This document shows, piece after piece, positions 1 to 7,202 of a stretch of 13,436 nucleotides of DNA. Source of the DNA: Fidelibacterota bacterium TCS55. Its GTDB lineage: Bacteria; Fidelibacterota; Marinisomatia; Marinisomatales; TCS55. The position numbers were made by a program, and so were the translations under genes. The notes below the pieces were generated by a model that saw nothing but the letters and a program-made list of their open reading frames with translations, had not been told where the DNA came from and did not search any database. Every line of letters begins with the position of its first letter. The first letter of the stretch is position 1. The DNA is taken from positions 1-13,436 of the forward strand of contig CAJJBS010000120.1 in the NCBI GenBank assembly GCA_905182385.1, given 5' to 3'.

Positions 1-916
1 CACATCCAACAATATATATCCTGTTTGCACCTTGAATACGATCCATATAATCACTTATTCCACCTAAATGAGCTGTACCATCATCTTTGTTTATTCTTCC
101 TCGCATTGTGTCAGTAATTGTATTTACTTGATCATGAATTTCTTTCAACATAAAATGATCAAATTCACCTTTTTCAATCTCATCAATAGAAAAATTGATT
201 TCAGTTACTACTTTTTGAACAACTTTATTTTCAGCAATTGAGCGAATCTCATGTGATCCATTATTTATTGTTAAAATTTCATTTTCATCTAAATAAACTA
301 CATTACGAGTATACTTAATAATAGGAGAAGCATCACTCGCTATAAAATAATCATCATCACCAATTCCGAGCACTAGAGGACTTCCATGTCTAGCTGCAAC
401 AAGCTTATCTGGCTCTTCAGTACAAAATGTTACAATACCATAAGCACCAACAACTTGATTTAAGGCTGCTTGAACAGCTTGCTCAAATAAAAGACCATCA
501 GAAAAATATATATCGGATATTAATTGCACTAAGACTTCTGTATCAGTTTCACTTTTAAATTCATACCCCTTAGCAATAAGAACTTTTTTTATACTAGCAT
601 AGTTCTCAATAATTCCATTATGAATAATTGAAATTTTACCTGAACTATCTATATGTGGGTGAGCATTTATATCGTTGGGCTCCCCGTGGGTTGCCCAACG
701 AGTATGCCCTATTCCAATTTTACCTTGAATTTTAGAGGTATTAATATTTTTAGCTAACTCAGAAACTTTTCCTGAGTTTTTTTGAGTATAAATACCAGAG
801 TTACTCAATGTAGAAATACCAGAAGAATCATACCCTCTATACTCTAAACGTTGAAGTCCATCTAGCAATATAGATGATATTTCTTTATTTCCATAATAAC
901 CTACTATTCCACACAT
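1..916 (-). CDS. glmS: Glutamine--fructose-6-phosphate aminotransferase (GlmS), N-terminal 305 residues, cut by the window edge
   Basis: This enzyme makes glucosamine-6-phosphate from fructose-6-phosphate and glutamine, the first step towards UDP-GlcNAc for peptidoglycan and lipid A. The protein begins MCGIVGYYG, so Cys2 becomes the N-terminal nucleophile of the class II glutamine amidotransferase domain. Other glutaminase-domain marks are TRWATHG at 72-78, NGIIENY at 100-106 (oxyanion-hole Asn-Gly) and SETDTE at 122-127. The domain ends near residue 240. HFMLKEI (254-260) and TMRGRI (270-275) lead into the first sugar-isomerase (SIS) domain, and the sequence stops at YIVGC (301-305), just inside it. 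Where other GlmS proteins read EQP after the KEI motif, this one reads DQV. The reading frame is open to base 2. The ATG lies 61 bases after the guaA stop, with no clear Shine-Dalgarno sequence. Identity is certain; the second half lies outside the window. Confidence 0.97.
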   Translation of the reverse strand, partial: MCGIVGYYGNKEISSILLDGLQRLEYRGYDSSGISTLSNSGIYTQKNSGKVSELAKNINTSKIQGKIGIGHTRWATHGEPNDINAHPHIDSSGKISIIHNGIIENYASIKKVLIAKGYEFKSETDTEVLVQLISDIYFSDGLLFEQAVQAALNQVVGAYGIVTFCTEEPDKLVAARHGSPLVLGIGDDDYFIASDASPIIKYTRNVVYLDENEILTINNGSHEIRSIAENKVVQKVVTEINFSIDEIEKGEFDHFMLKEIHDQVNTITDTMRGRINKDDGTAHLGGISDYMDRIQGANRIYIVGC

Positions 917-936
917 AACAGAACTTAATAAAAGTT

Positions 937-965
937 TAAATAACTAACTGTTAGGTTAGTCACAA
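937..965 (-). promoter_or_regulatory. Inverted repeat and possible promoter in the guaA-glmS gap
   Basis: The 61-base gap holds a perfect 6-base inverted repeat, ACTAAC (943-948) and GTTAGT (955-960), with a 6-base loop. Read on the minus strand, the repeat fills the 17-base spacer between a -35-like TTGTGA (965-960) and a -10-like TATTTA (942-937), 21 bases before the glmS ATG. The hexamers match the sigma-70 consensus only moderately (4 of 6 and 3 of 6). No run of T follows the repeat, so it is not an obvious terminator. It could be an operator for glmS or chance in AT-rich DNA. Confidence 0.25.
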
Positions 966-977
966 TTTTTTTATAAA

Positions 978-2519
978 TTATTCCCATTCAATAGTCCCTG
1001 GAGGCTTTGAGGTTATATCATAAACTACGCGATTAATACCCTTAACAGTATTTACTATATTAGTAGAGATTTTAGTCAATGTTTCTGGCGGCATTCTGAA
1101 CCAATCAGCTGTCATTCCATCAGTTGAAGTTACAGCGCGAATCCCTAAGAGATTTTCATAAGTACGTTGATCACCCATTACTCCCACTGTAGATACTGGT
1201 ATTAGGACTGCAAGAGCTTGCCATATATCGTCATAAAGGTCATCTTCATGTAAAATATCAATATAAACTTTATCTGCTTTTTGAAGAATATTAATTCGTT
1301 CTTGGGTAATCTCTCCAATAATTCTAACAGCAAGACCTGGACCTGGAAAGGGGTGTCTATTAATTAATGAATTAGACAATCCTAATTCACGACCAATGTT
1401 TCTAACTTCATCTTTGAATAAATCTTTAAGGGGTTCAATTAATTGAAAGTTCATATCATCCGGTAAACCACCTACATTATGGTGACTCTTTATAACATGA
1501 GCTGATTTACCTTCACTTACTCCACTTTCAATTATATCAGGATATAAAGTTCCTTGAGCAAGATATTTAATATCACCAAATTCTTTTGCTATTCTATCAA
1601 ATGAATAGATAAACTGATTACCAATAATTTTTCGTTTTTTTTCAGGATCCATCACCTTCTCTAATTTTGATAGAAAAATTTTAGACTCATCATAGCAATG
1701 GATGTTAACACCAAGACCATCCTTAAGTGCTTTAACACATTTTTTTGCTTCATTTAACCTTAATAAACCATGATCAATTAATATTGCCGTAGATTGATTA
1801 CCAATTGCTTTATGTAATAAGGCCGCAACCACTGTTGAATCAACACCACCGCTAACACCAACAATAACTTTATCTTCTTTTACTTGACTCCGAATAAGTT
1901 TTATTTGTTCTTCAATAAAGTTTCCAGCTGTCCAAGTTGGCGAAGAATTAGCTATCTTAAATAAAAAATTTTTAATCAAAATCTTACCTTCATCAGTGTG
2001 AGCTACTTCTGGATGAAATTGAGTAGCAACAATAGATTGGTCTTCATTAGACATCGCAGCAATAACACCATTTGAGGAATGTGCTAATGTATGCCACCCA
2101 TCAGGAATTTTTGTTACACGATCCATATGACTCATCCATACTTGAGAACGTTTTGAAACATTTTTGAAAAGCTTTTTGTTATTATCAATTTCAATTTCAG
2201 CAAAACCATATTCACCTTGGCTATTAGACTCTACTAAGCCACCATAATGATGGGCTAATAGCTGAAGGCCATAGCAAATACCTAATATTGGAATTTTAAT
2301 ATCAAAGATCCTCTTATCAAAATTTGGAGCTTCATCAGCAAAAACACTAGATGGACCACCTGATAAAATTATAGCTGAAGGATCTCTTCGTTTAATTTGA
2401 TCTAAATTAGTATCAGGTGAAAGAACCTCAGAATAAACATTCAGCTCTCTGACTCTTCTAGCAATTAGTTGCGTATATTGAGAGCCAAAGTCAAATATAA
2501 CAACTCCTTTTTTTTGCAA
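978..2519 (-). CDS. guaA: GMP synthase (glutamine-hydrolysing)
   Basis: GuaA converts XMP to GMP with ATP and glutamine, the last step of de novo guanine nucleotide synthesis. All domains are present in 513 residues, the usual length. The class I glutamine amidotransferase has GICYG with nucleophile Cys82 and FHPEV with His169 and Glu171. The ATP pyrophosphatase domain starts at about residue 200 and carries the P-loop SGGVDS at 223-228. The C-terminal dimerisation domain ends in the family signature PPGTIEWE. The start codon is TTG at 2519: the frame has a stop 27 bases further upstream and no ATG between. The resulting N-terminus, MQKKGVVIFDFGSQ, aligns with the family. It lies 8 bases after the surE stop and is probably in the same transcript. 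There is no Shine-Dalgarno sequence. Confidence 0.98.
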   Translation of the reverse strand: MQKKGVVIFDFGSQYTQLIARRVRELNVYSEVLSPDTNLDQIKRRDPSAIILSGGPSSVFADEAPNFDKRIFDIKIPILGICYGLQLLAHHYGGLVESNSQGEYGFAEIEIDNNKKLFKNVSKRSQVWMSHMDRVTKIPDGWHTLAHSSNGVIAAMSNEDQSIVATQFHPEVAHTDEGKILIKNFLFKIANSSPTWTAGNFIEEQIKLIRSQVKEDKVIVGVSGGVDSTVVAALLHKAIGNQSTAILIDHGLLRLNEAKKCVKALKDGLGVNIHCYDESKIFLSKLEKVMDPEKKRKIIGNQFIYSFDRIAKEFGDIKYLAQGTLYPDIIESGVSEGKSAHVIKSHHNVGGLPDDMNFQLIEPLKDLFKDEVRNIGRELGLSNSLINRHPFPGPGLAVRIIGEITQERINILQKADKVYIDILHEDDLYDDIWQALAVLIPVSTVGVMGDQRTYENLLGIRAVTSTDGMTADWFRMPPETLTKISTNIVNTVKGINRVVYDITSKPPGTIEWE

Positions 2520-2527
2520 TTGGTTAA

Positions 2528-3289
2528 TTAGAAGTTCCAGTCATTTAACTTATCAATGAAATCAAAATTTGTCATTTGTAATTGTAATGGAGTTATACTT
2601 ACATATCCTTCTTTTATAGCAACGCCATCAGATTCCAACTCAATATCAGTATCTTTAACATCGCCCGTCATCCAATAATATATTCGCCCTCTTGGATCTT
2701 CACGTTTCTCAAAATTATCTTCAAAATGAATAGCACCTTGGTGAGTAATCTGATATCCTTTTATTCCACCTTTAATATCCTTGGGTATATTTACATTTAA
2801 TAATGTATCATTTGGTAAGCCATGATTTATAACTTTATTTACTATTTTTTTAGCAACAATTTTTGAAGTTGAGAAGTCCATATCTCTCAAAGCATCCAAA
2901 CTAATAGCAATAGATGGAATCCCTAAAAAAGTTCCTTCAGTAGCAGCTGATATTGTTCCCGAATACAATAAGCTTTGTCCCACATTTGCGCCAGCATTAA
3001 TTCCAGATATAATTATATCTGGTTTAACTTTCATAATTGATTTGACAGCGATTTTCACTGAATCTGCTGGTGTTCCATTTACTGCATAACCTTTAAATCC
3101 ATTGGCTCTAGTAACTTCTTCAATTCTTATTGGATCAGAAATTGTAATGGCATGACCTACTGCACTTTTTTCAGTGTTTGGAGCAACAACCGTCGTTTTC
3201 CCAATTTCAGACATTGCTTCCCATAAAGCATATATGCCTGGAGCATAAATACCATCATCGTTTGAAATTAATATAGACGGCTTGATCAT
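2528..3289 (-). CDS. surE: 5'/3'-nucleotidase SurE (stationary-phase survival protein)
   Basis: SurE is a metal-dependent cytoplasmic phosphatase that removes phosphate from nucleoside monophosphates and, in some species, short polyphosphate. The N-terminal motif ISNDDGIYAPG (8-18) supplies the metal ligands Asp11 and Asp12. Ser42 in the EKSAVG segment and Asn97 in SGINAGANVG match the remaining metal-binding positions. LLYSGTISAATEG (107-119) is a further family signature. At 253 residues the length is typical, and nothing is missing. The ATG overlaps the accD stop by four bases (ATGA), so translation is probably coupled to accD. It is followed 8 bases later by guaA, which puts two enzymes of nucleoside monophosphate metabolism together. 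The family assignment is firm; the preferred substrate in this organism cannot be read from sequence. Confidence 0.96.
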   Translation of the reverse strand: MIKPSILISNDDGIYAPGIYALWEAMSEIGKTTVVAPNTEKSAVGHAITISDPIRIEEVTRANGFKGYAVNGTPADSVKIAVKSIMKVKPDIIISGINAGANVGQSLLYSGTISAATEGTFLGIPSIAISLDALRDMDFSTSKIVAKKIVNKVINHGLPNDTLLNVNIPKDIKGGIKGYQITHQGAIHFEDNFEKREDPRGRIYYWMTGDVKDTDIELESDGVAIKEGYVSITPLQLQMTNFDFIDKLNDWNF

Positions 3290-4125
3290 TTAATTAGCAT
3301 TTCAATAAGTTTAGACAAGATATCTTTCATTTTTTGCCGAGGAACAATACGGTCAACAAAGCCTTTATCTTTTAGGAATTCAGCTCTTTGAAAACCTTCT
3401 GGCAAATCTTGGCCAATAGTCTGTTTAATTACTCTTGGACCAGCAAAACCAATCAAGGCTCCTGGCTCAGCTAGAATCACATCACCAAGCATTCCAAAAC
3501 TTGCTGTAACTCCACCAGTTGTTGGATCTGTCAATATTGGAATAAATAGACCACCCTCTTCTTGAAATCTTGCTAGTTTTGAACTAGTTTTTGCTAGTTG
3601 TAATAATGATAAAGATGACTCTTGCATTCTTGCACCACCAGAAGAACAAATTAAAATTAAAGGTATCTTTTTTTCGCGAGCACTTTCTATAGACCTTGAT
3701 ACTAATTCTCCTACTACAGAGCCCATACTTCCACCAATAAAACTGAAATTCATAATAGCTAAAATAACTTCATGAGTATTTATTTGTCCATTAAAGCAGT
3801 TTATGGCATCATTTTGTTTGGTTTTTAATTGTGCGGTTTCTAATTGCTCAACATATTTTTTTTCTGCTTCAAAATCTAAAGGGTCGGAAGGTTTTATATT
3901 ATTAAATATTTCTGTAAATGTTCCTTCATCTAACAATAAATCTCTGTATACACTAGGTTGAACTCTAAAATGGTGTTCACAATGTCTACAAACTGAGTAA
4001 TTTTTATCTAGTTCCGGTTTGTATTGAATTTCTGAACAAGTTGGACATTTTAACCATAAACCGCTTGGAATATTTTTTTTACTATTATCAGTAATATTTT
4101 TATCTTTTCGCCTAAACCAAGACAT
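3286..4125 (-). CDS. accD: Acetyl-CoA carboxylase carboxyltransferase subunit beta
   Basis: AccD pairs with AccA to move the carboxyl group from carboxybiotin to acetyl-CoA, giving malonyl-CoA for fatty acid synthesis. The N-terminal zinc ribbon is intact: CPTC at 27-30 and CRHC at 46-49 give four cysteines. The crotonase-like carboxyltransferase fold follows, with SSGGARMQE (161-169) at the acyl-CoA oxyanion region and PTTGGVTASFGMLGD (201-215). With 279 residues it is slightly shorter than E. coli AccD because it lacks the acidic C-terminal tail. The ATG overlaps the end of rimI by 14 bases; a weak GTGAG lies shortly upstream. Its stop overlaps the surE start. AccA is not in this window, which is common because accA and accD are often unlinked. 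Confidence 0.97.
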   Translation of the reverse strand: MSWFRRKDKNITDNSKKNIPSGLWLKCPTCSEIQYKPELDKNYSVCRHCEHHFRVQPSVYRDLLLDEGTFTEIFNNIKPSDPLDFEAEKKYVEQLETAQLKTKQNDAINCFNGQINTHEVILAIMNFSFIGGSMGSVVGELVSRSIESAREKKIPLILICSSGGARMQESSLSLLQLAKTSSKLARFQEEGGLFIPILTDPTTGGVTASFGMLGDVILAEPGALIGFAGPRVIKQTIGQDLPEGFQRAEFLKDKGFVDRIVPRQKMKDILSKLIEMLIK

Positions 4126-4570
4126 AATTACTCACTTTTTTAACCATTTCTATAGCATCTTCTCCATCGCTATAATATTCTTTACGAATATTAATTTCTT
4201 GAAAGCCAAAGCTTAAATATAAATTAATCGCAGGGAGATTAGTTCGTTTTACCTCTAAAAAGATATTAACATCTTTTAAGTGTTCTTTTATTATTCTATT
4301 TAAAAAAATCTTTCCAAATCCTTTATGTTGGAATGGAATATCAATTACTAAATTTAAAATATGAACTTCTTTGCCAAAAATATGAGAGAAGAAATAACCT
4401 ATTATTTTCTCATTAATCTCAGCTATAATATTTAATGTATTATTAGATTTATTTAATTCATTTTGAATAGATTCTTTTGTCCATGGTTGATTAAATATTC
4501 TCTTTTCCATTTCAAAAATGAAATCTAAATCCTCAAGCTTTGCCATTCTGCAATTAATTAGTTTACTCAT
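4112..4570 (-). CDS. rimI: RimI-like GNAT N-alpha-acetyltransferase
   Basis: This is a 152-residue single-domain GNAT protein. RimI transfers acetyl from acetyl-CoA to the N-terminal alanine of ribosomal protein S18. The acetyl-CoA pyrophosphate loop is QHKGFG (81-86). LEVKRTN (105-111) and INLYLSFGF (115-123) give Glu106 and Tyr118, the positions used as general base and acid in E. coli RimI. The tail YYSDGEDAIEM (132-142) is also a RimI signature. The ATG overlaps the tsaB stop by four bases. The linkage to tsaB and tsaE is the usual bacterial arrangement (tsaB-rimI-tsaD clusters) and strongly supports RimI over another acetyltransferase. A second Met at residue 9 could be an alternative start, but the ATGA overlap favours the first. 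RimI enzymes can be relaxed in specificity, so S18 as the target is inferred. Confidence 0.88.
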   Translation of the reverse strand: MSKLINCRMAKLEDLDFIFEMEKRIFNQPWTKESIQNELNKSNNTLNIIAEINEKIIGYFFSHIFGKEVHILNLVIDIPFQHKGFGKIFLNRIIKEHLKDVNIFLEVKRTNLPAINLYLSFGFQEINIRKEYYSDGEDAIEMVKKVSNYVLV

Positions 4571-5172
4571 AGTTCAAATGGTGAAATATAATTTGGCACT
4601 AAATCGTAGGGTCTTTCAGTAAGCCAATCTTCATAATTATTAGCAGCTAATTCCCCGATTTTTTTAGCAGAAGGTATTAAAGTTTCATGCTTTTCATCTC
4701 TAATTAATTTTTCACAACCATAATGAAAAATAAGTTTTGAATGATCAATCTTTTCCCATTGTACAGCTTTTGGCTTTTTAAAGGTTTTATTTTTTTTAAA
4801 AGCTTGAATATATACAATATCGCGATGTGAGTAGAGTAAAACCGAATATTCATTTATAAGCTTAGACATTTTTCCAAGAGCATCAAGAGTTGGAACTGGA
4901 ATAATTGGTAAATTTTTAGCATAGGCTAATCCCTTAGAAAATCCTAGACCTACTCTTAATCCTGTGAATGAGCCCGGTCCAATAGATACGGCAACTGCAT
5001 TTATTTTAAATTCATTAAAATTTGAAGATTTTATTAACGTATCATAAAAAACAGGTAATTGTTCTGCGTGTTTTCTAGGTATTCGTTTTTCAACTAAATC
5101 TACACATTTTCCATTTTTAATTAATGCAATTCCACAAATATCAGTTGAGGTCTCAACTGCAATTATATTCAA
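4567..5172 (-). CDS. tsaB: tRNA threonylcarbamoyladenosine biosynthesis protein TsaB
   Basis: TsaB (YeaZ) is a catalytically silent ASKHA-fold partner of TsaD. With TsaE they transfer the threonylcarbamoyl group to A37 of ANN-decoding tRNAs (t6A). Family marks are MNIIAVETST at the N-terminus and SIGPGSFTGLRVG (63-75), followed by GLAYAKNLPIIPVPTLDAL (81-99). With 201 residues it is shorter than E. coli TsaB (about 230), mostly through a reduced C-terminal half. The usual DAR-type motif after the central strand reads YSHRDIVY (114-121) here. The start is a TTG at 5172 that overlaps the tsaE stop as TTGA. No ATG is available upstream of the conserved first strand, and an AAAGG about 9 bases before the TTG may help initiation. 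TsaD and TsaC are not in this window. Confidence 0.94.
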   Translation of the reverse strand: MNIIAVETSTDICGIALIKNGKCVDLVEKRIPRKHAEQLPVFYDTLIKSSNFNEFKINAVAVSIGPGSFTGLRVGLGFSKGLAYAKNLPIIPVPTLDALGKMSKLINEYSVLLYSHRDIVYIQAFKKNKTFKKPKAVQWEKIDHSKLIFHYGCEKLIRDEKHETLIPSAKKIGELAANNYEDWLTERPYDLVPNYISPFEL

Positions 5173-5600
5173 CTGAGCTTACCTTTTATTTTTATTATTC
5201 TTGTATTAGGTTCATCTTCAATTCTTTTAAAATAGATGTATATCCAATCATCAGACCATAAATCCTTAATTCTTTCTGGCCATTCAATTAAAGATACTCC
5301 ATTTACTGGATTTAAATAATTTTCTCCACCAATATTTAAAAAGTCAATACTTGTATCAAGTCTATAACAATCAATATGATAAAGAAAAAGGTTCCCAAAA
5401 TATTCACTAACCAATTTAAAAGTCGGTGATATAACGTGATTTTTAATACCCATCCCTTTAGCAAAACCTTTAGCAAATGTAGTTTTCCCTGCACCCAAAT
5501 TACCAATTAAAGCAATTACCATTCCTGGTTTTATCTTTTTTGCTAACTCTGATGCAAAAAATTCAGTTTTTTCTGGAGAATCTAATCTTTTTTGATTCAT
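5169..5600 (-). CDS. tsaE: tRNA threonylcarbamoyladenosine biosynthesis ATPase TsaE
   Basis: TsaE (YjeE) is the small P-loop ATPase that binds the TsaB-TsaD dimer and resets it during t6A synthesis. The Walker A motif is GNLGAGKTT (33-41). SPTFKLVSEY (58-67) carries the switch-like threonine, HIDCYRL (75-81) supplies Asp77, and SLIEWPERI (103-111) is the Walker B-like EWP signature. At 143 residues it is complete and of normal length. The ATG overlaps the porX stop by four bases, and its own stop overlaps the tsaB TTG. This gene is therefore sandwiched between a signalling protein and its own functional partner, with translational coupling likely on both sides. Confidence 0.96.
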   Translation of the reverse strand: MNQKRLDSPEKTEFFASELAKKIKPGMVIALIGNLGAGKTTFAKGFAKGMGIKNHVISPTFKLVSEYFGNLFLYHIDCYRLDTSIDFLNIGGENYLNPVNGVSLIEWPERIKDLWSDDWIYIYFKRIEDEPNTRIIKIKGKLS

Positions 5601-7153
5601 TTTGGATCCATAACCATAATTGGAACCATCATTTCTTGCATAGAAACTCCACCATGCTGAAAACTACCCTTTAATTTTATTTTATATTTATTCTGTTCAT
5701 TAGGATATAAATAATAATAATCATCTTTTGAGAGTAAATAATTTGTCTGATAGCCAATTTCTGGTAATCTAAATTTTGAAAGATCTCTTACATCAATAGA
5801 ATGTTTTTTAGATGCATTTATATTTCTTCCATGCTTATAACGTACACCTGAAGATGCATTTCTATCAGCTGAAACAATTGTACTTTTGTTAACCATAATA
5901 CTACCATGATCACTGGTCATTACAATTTTATAACCAGATGAACCAAGATTGCTTAATACGGTTCTTATCCAAGATTTTTCATACCAAGCAGTTACAGCTT
6001 TTTTATAACTAATTTCATCAGGAAGCATTTCTTTTAATACATCTGATTCTGAACGACGGTGTGCTAATTGATCAACAAAATTAACAACTATTGCAATTAA
6101 ATCATTTTTTAGATATTTATCTAGTTTTGACAAAAAATGTTTTCCCTCATCAACCATCCATATTTTATGGTAATGATGAGTAATATTTGACAAATTATAT
6201 CTTTTTAATTGATCTGTAAGGAATTGACTTTCAAAATGATTTAAACTACCTTTGTCTAACTTCATAGCATCTAGTTGTTCAGGATATTTTTTACAAAATT
6301 GATCAGGAAATAAACCTGAAAAAATAGCATTTCGAGAGAACGGTGTAGCTGACGGTAATAAAGAGACAGAAGGTTTAATTTTTATCTTAAAGTCTTCCGC
6401 TAAAATTGGGTAAAGAGACATAAACTGATCTAAACGCATAGCATCCATTACTACTAGGCAAACTTTTTCATTATTATCTAATATTGGTTTTACTACTTTT
6501 GAAACGATATCATTTGAAAGAGTAGGGCGATCTTTATCAAAAAGCCAATTTGGATATTCCTGCTCGATAAATTTAGTAAATTTATGATTACATGATTGAA
6601 ATTGTTCATCTAAAATTTGCACCAAACTTTCTTCTTTTTGGTCTTCCAATTTTGATTCCCATTTAATAAGTCTAGTATATATTTGCCACCAATCATCAAA
6701 TGTATGGCAATTATCAATATCTATTTCAATTTGTTGAAATTCTTTTAGATAACCACTAATAGCTTTATCACTTTTGATAATAGTATTTTCCAAAACTTGC
6801 TTACAAACTATAAAAATTTGACTTGGATTAACTGGTTTGATTAAAAAATGTTCAATTCTTTCAGATATTGCTTCATCCATAAGCCATTCTTCATCACTTT
6901 TTGTGATCATTATAACAGGTAAAGTTGGATTCTCTTCTTTAATCTCTTTAAGAACCTCTATCCCATCAATGCCAGGCATAAATTGATCAAGCAAAACGAG
7001 ATCAAAAATTTGTTCTTTAGACTTCTCAACTCCATTTTGACCACTATTAGAAGTAGAAATCTGATATCCTTTCTCCTCTAAAAATAGAATATGCGGTTTG
7101 AGATGCTCAATCTCATCATCAATCCAAAGAATCTTACCACGTTCCTTATGCAT
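5597..7153 (-). CDS. porX: PorX-type response regulator with PglZ phosphodiesterase-like domain
   Basis: This is a two-domain cytoplasmic regulator of 518 residues. Receiver domain (1-122): acidic pair Asp12-Asp13, phosphorylation site Asp56 (LLDQFMPG), switch Thr84 and Lys106. A helical linker follows to about residue 210. PglZ domain (about 225-518) of the alkaline phosphatase superfamily: VVMDAMR with Asp237, SATPFSRNAIFSG with the nucleophile-position Thr270, NFVDQLAHRR with Asp361 and His365, TSDHG with Asp415 and His416, and FQHGG with His500. All expected metal ligands appear present, so the enzyme should be active. In Bacteroidota, PorX works with the histidine kinase PorY to control type IX secretion, and Porphyromonas PorX has been reported to hydrolyse oligonucleotide messengers. 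No porY or type IX secretion gene is visible here. The ATG follows a 49-base gap; the stop overlaps tsaE. Whether it controls type IX secretion in this organism is inferred. Confidence 0.92.
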   Translation of the reverse strand: MHKERGKILWIDDEIEHLKPHILFLEEKGYQISTSNSGQNGVEKSKEQIFDLVLLDQFMPGIDGIEVLKEIKEENPTLPVIMITKSDEEWLMDEAISERIEHFLIKPVNPSQIFIVCKQVLENTIIKSDKAISGYLKEFQQIEIDIDNCHTFDDWWQIYTRLIKWESKLEDQKEESLVQILDEQFQSCNHKFTKFIEQEYPNWLFDKDRPTLSNDIVSKVVKPILDNNEKVCLVVMDAMRLDQFMSLYPILAEDFKIKIKPSVSLLPSATPFSRNAIFSGLFPDQFCKKYPEQLDAMKLDKGSLNHFESQFLTDQLKRYNLSNITHHYHKIWMVDEGKHFLSKLDKYLKNDLIAIVVNFVDQLAHRRSESDVLKEMLPDEISYKKAVTAWYEKSWIRTVLSNLGSSGYKIVMTSDHGSIMVNKSTIVSADRNASSGVRYKHGRNINASKKHSIDVRDLSKFRLPEIGYQTNYLLSKDDYYYLYPNEQNKYKIKLKGSFQHGGVSMQEMMVPIMVMDPK

Positions 7154-7202
7154 AATTTTCAGTATTATAAATTATTTTAGATTATTAGCTTTTTAAAAAA
7201 AC
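7154..7202 (-). promoter_or_regulatory. AT-rich gap before porX, possible promoter
   Basis: This is the only gap between the right edge and surE longer than 2 bases. On the minus strand it contains a perfect TATAAT (7169-7164) ten bases before the porX ATG. No convincing -35 element sits 16-18 bases upstream, and in DNA this AT-rich a TATAAT can arise by chance. If used, the leader would be only a few bases long. A T7-A5 stretch follows the cyclase stop but has no GC stem, so I do not call a terminator. The cyclase and porX units may be separate transcripts or one. Confidence 0.2.

Noticed and set aside
917..977. glmS ribozyme in the glmS leader
   Set aside because: The gap is only 61 bases and lacks the GC-containing paired core of the ribozyme, which is known mainly from Firmicutes.
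2517..2543. CTG as an earlier start of guaA
   Set aside because: An in-frame CTG exists upstream, but it overlaps the surE end and would add residues not expected before the conserved first strand; the TTG gives a family-like N-terminus.
7186..7202. Rho-independent terminator after the cyclase gene
   Set aside because: There is a T-run next to an A-run, but no GC-bearing stem, and the T-run precedes rather than follows any pairing.
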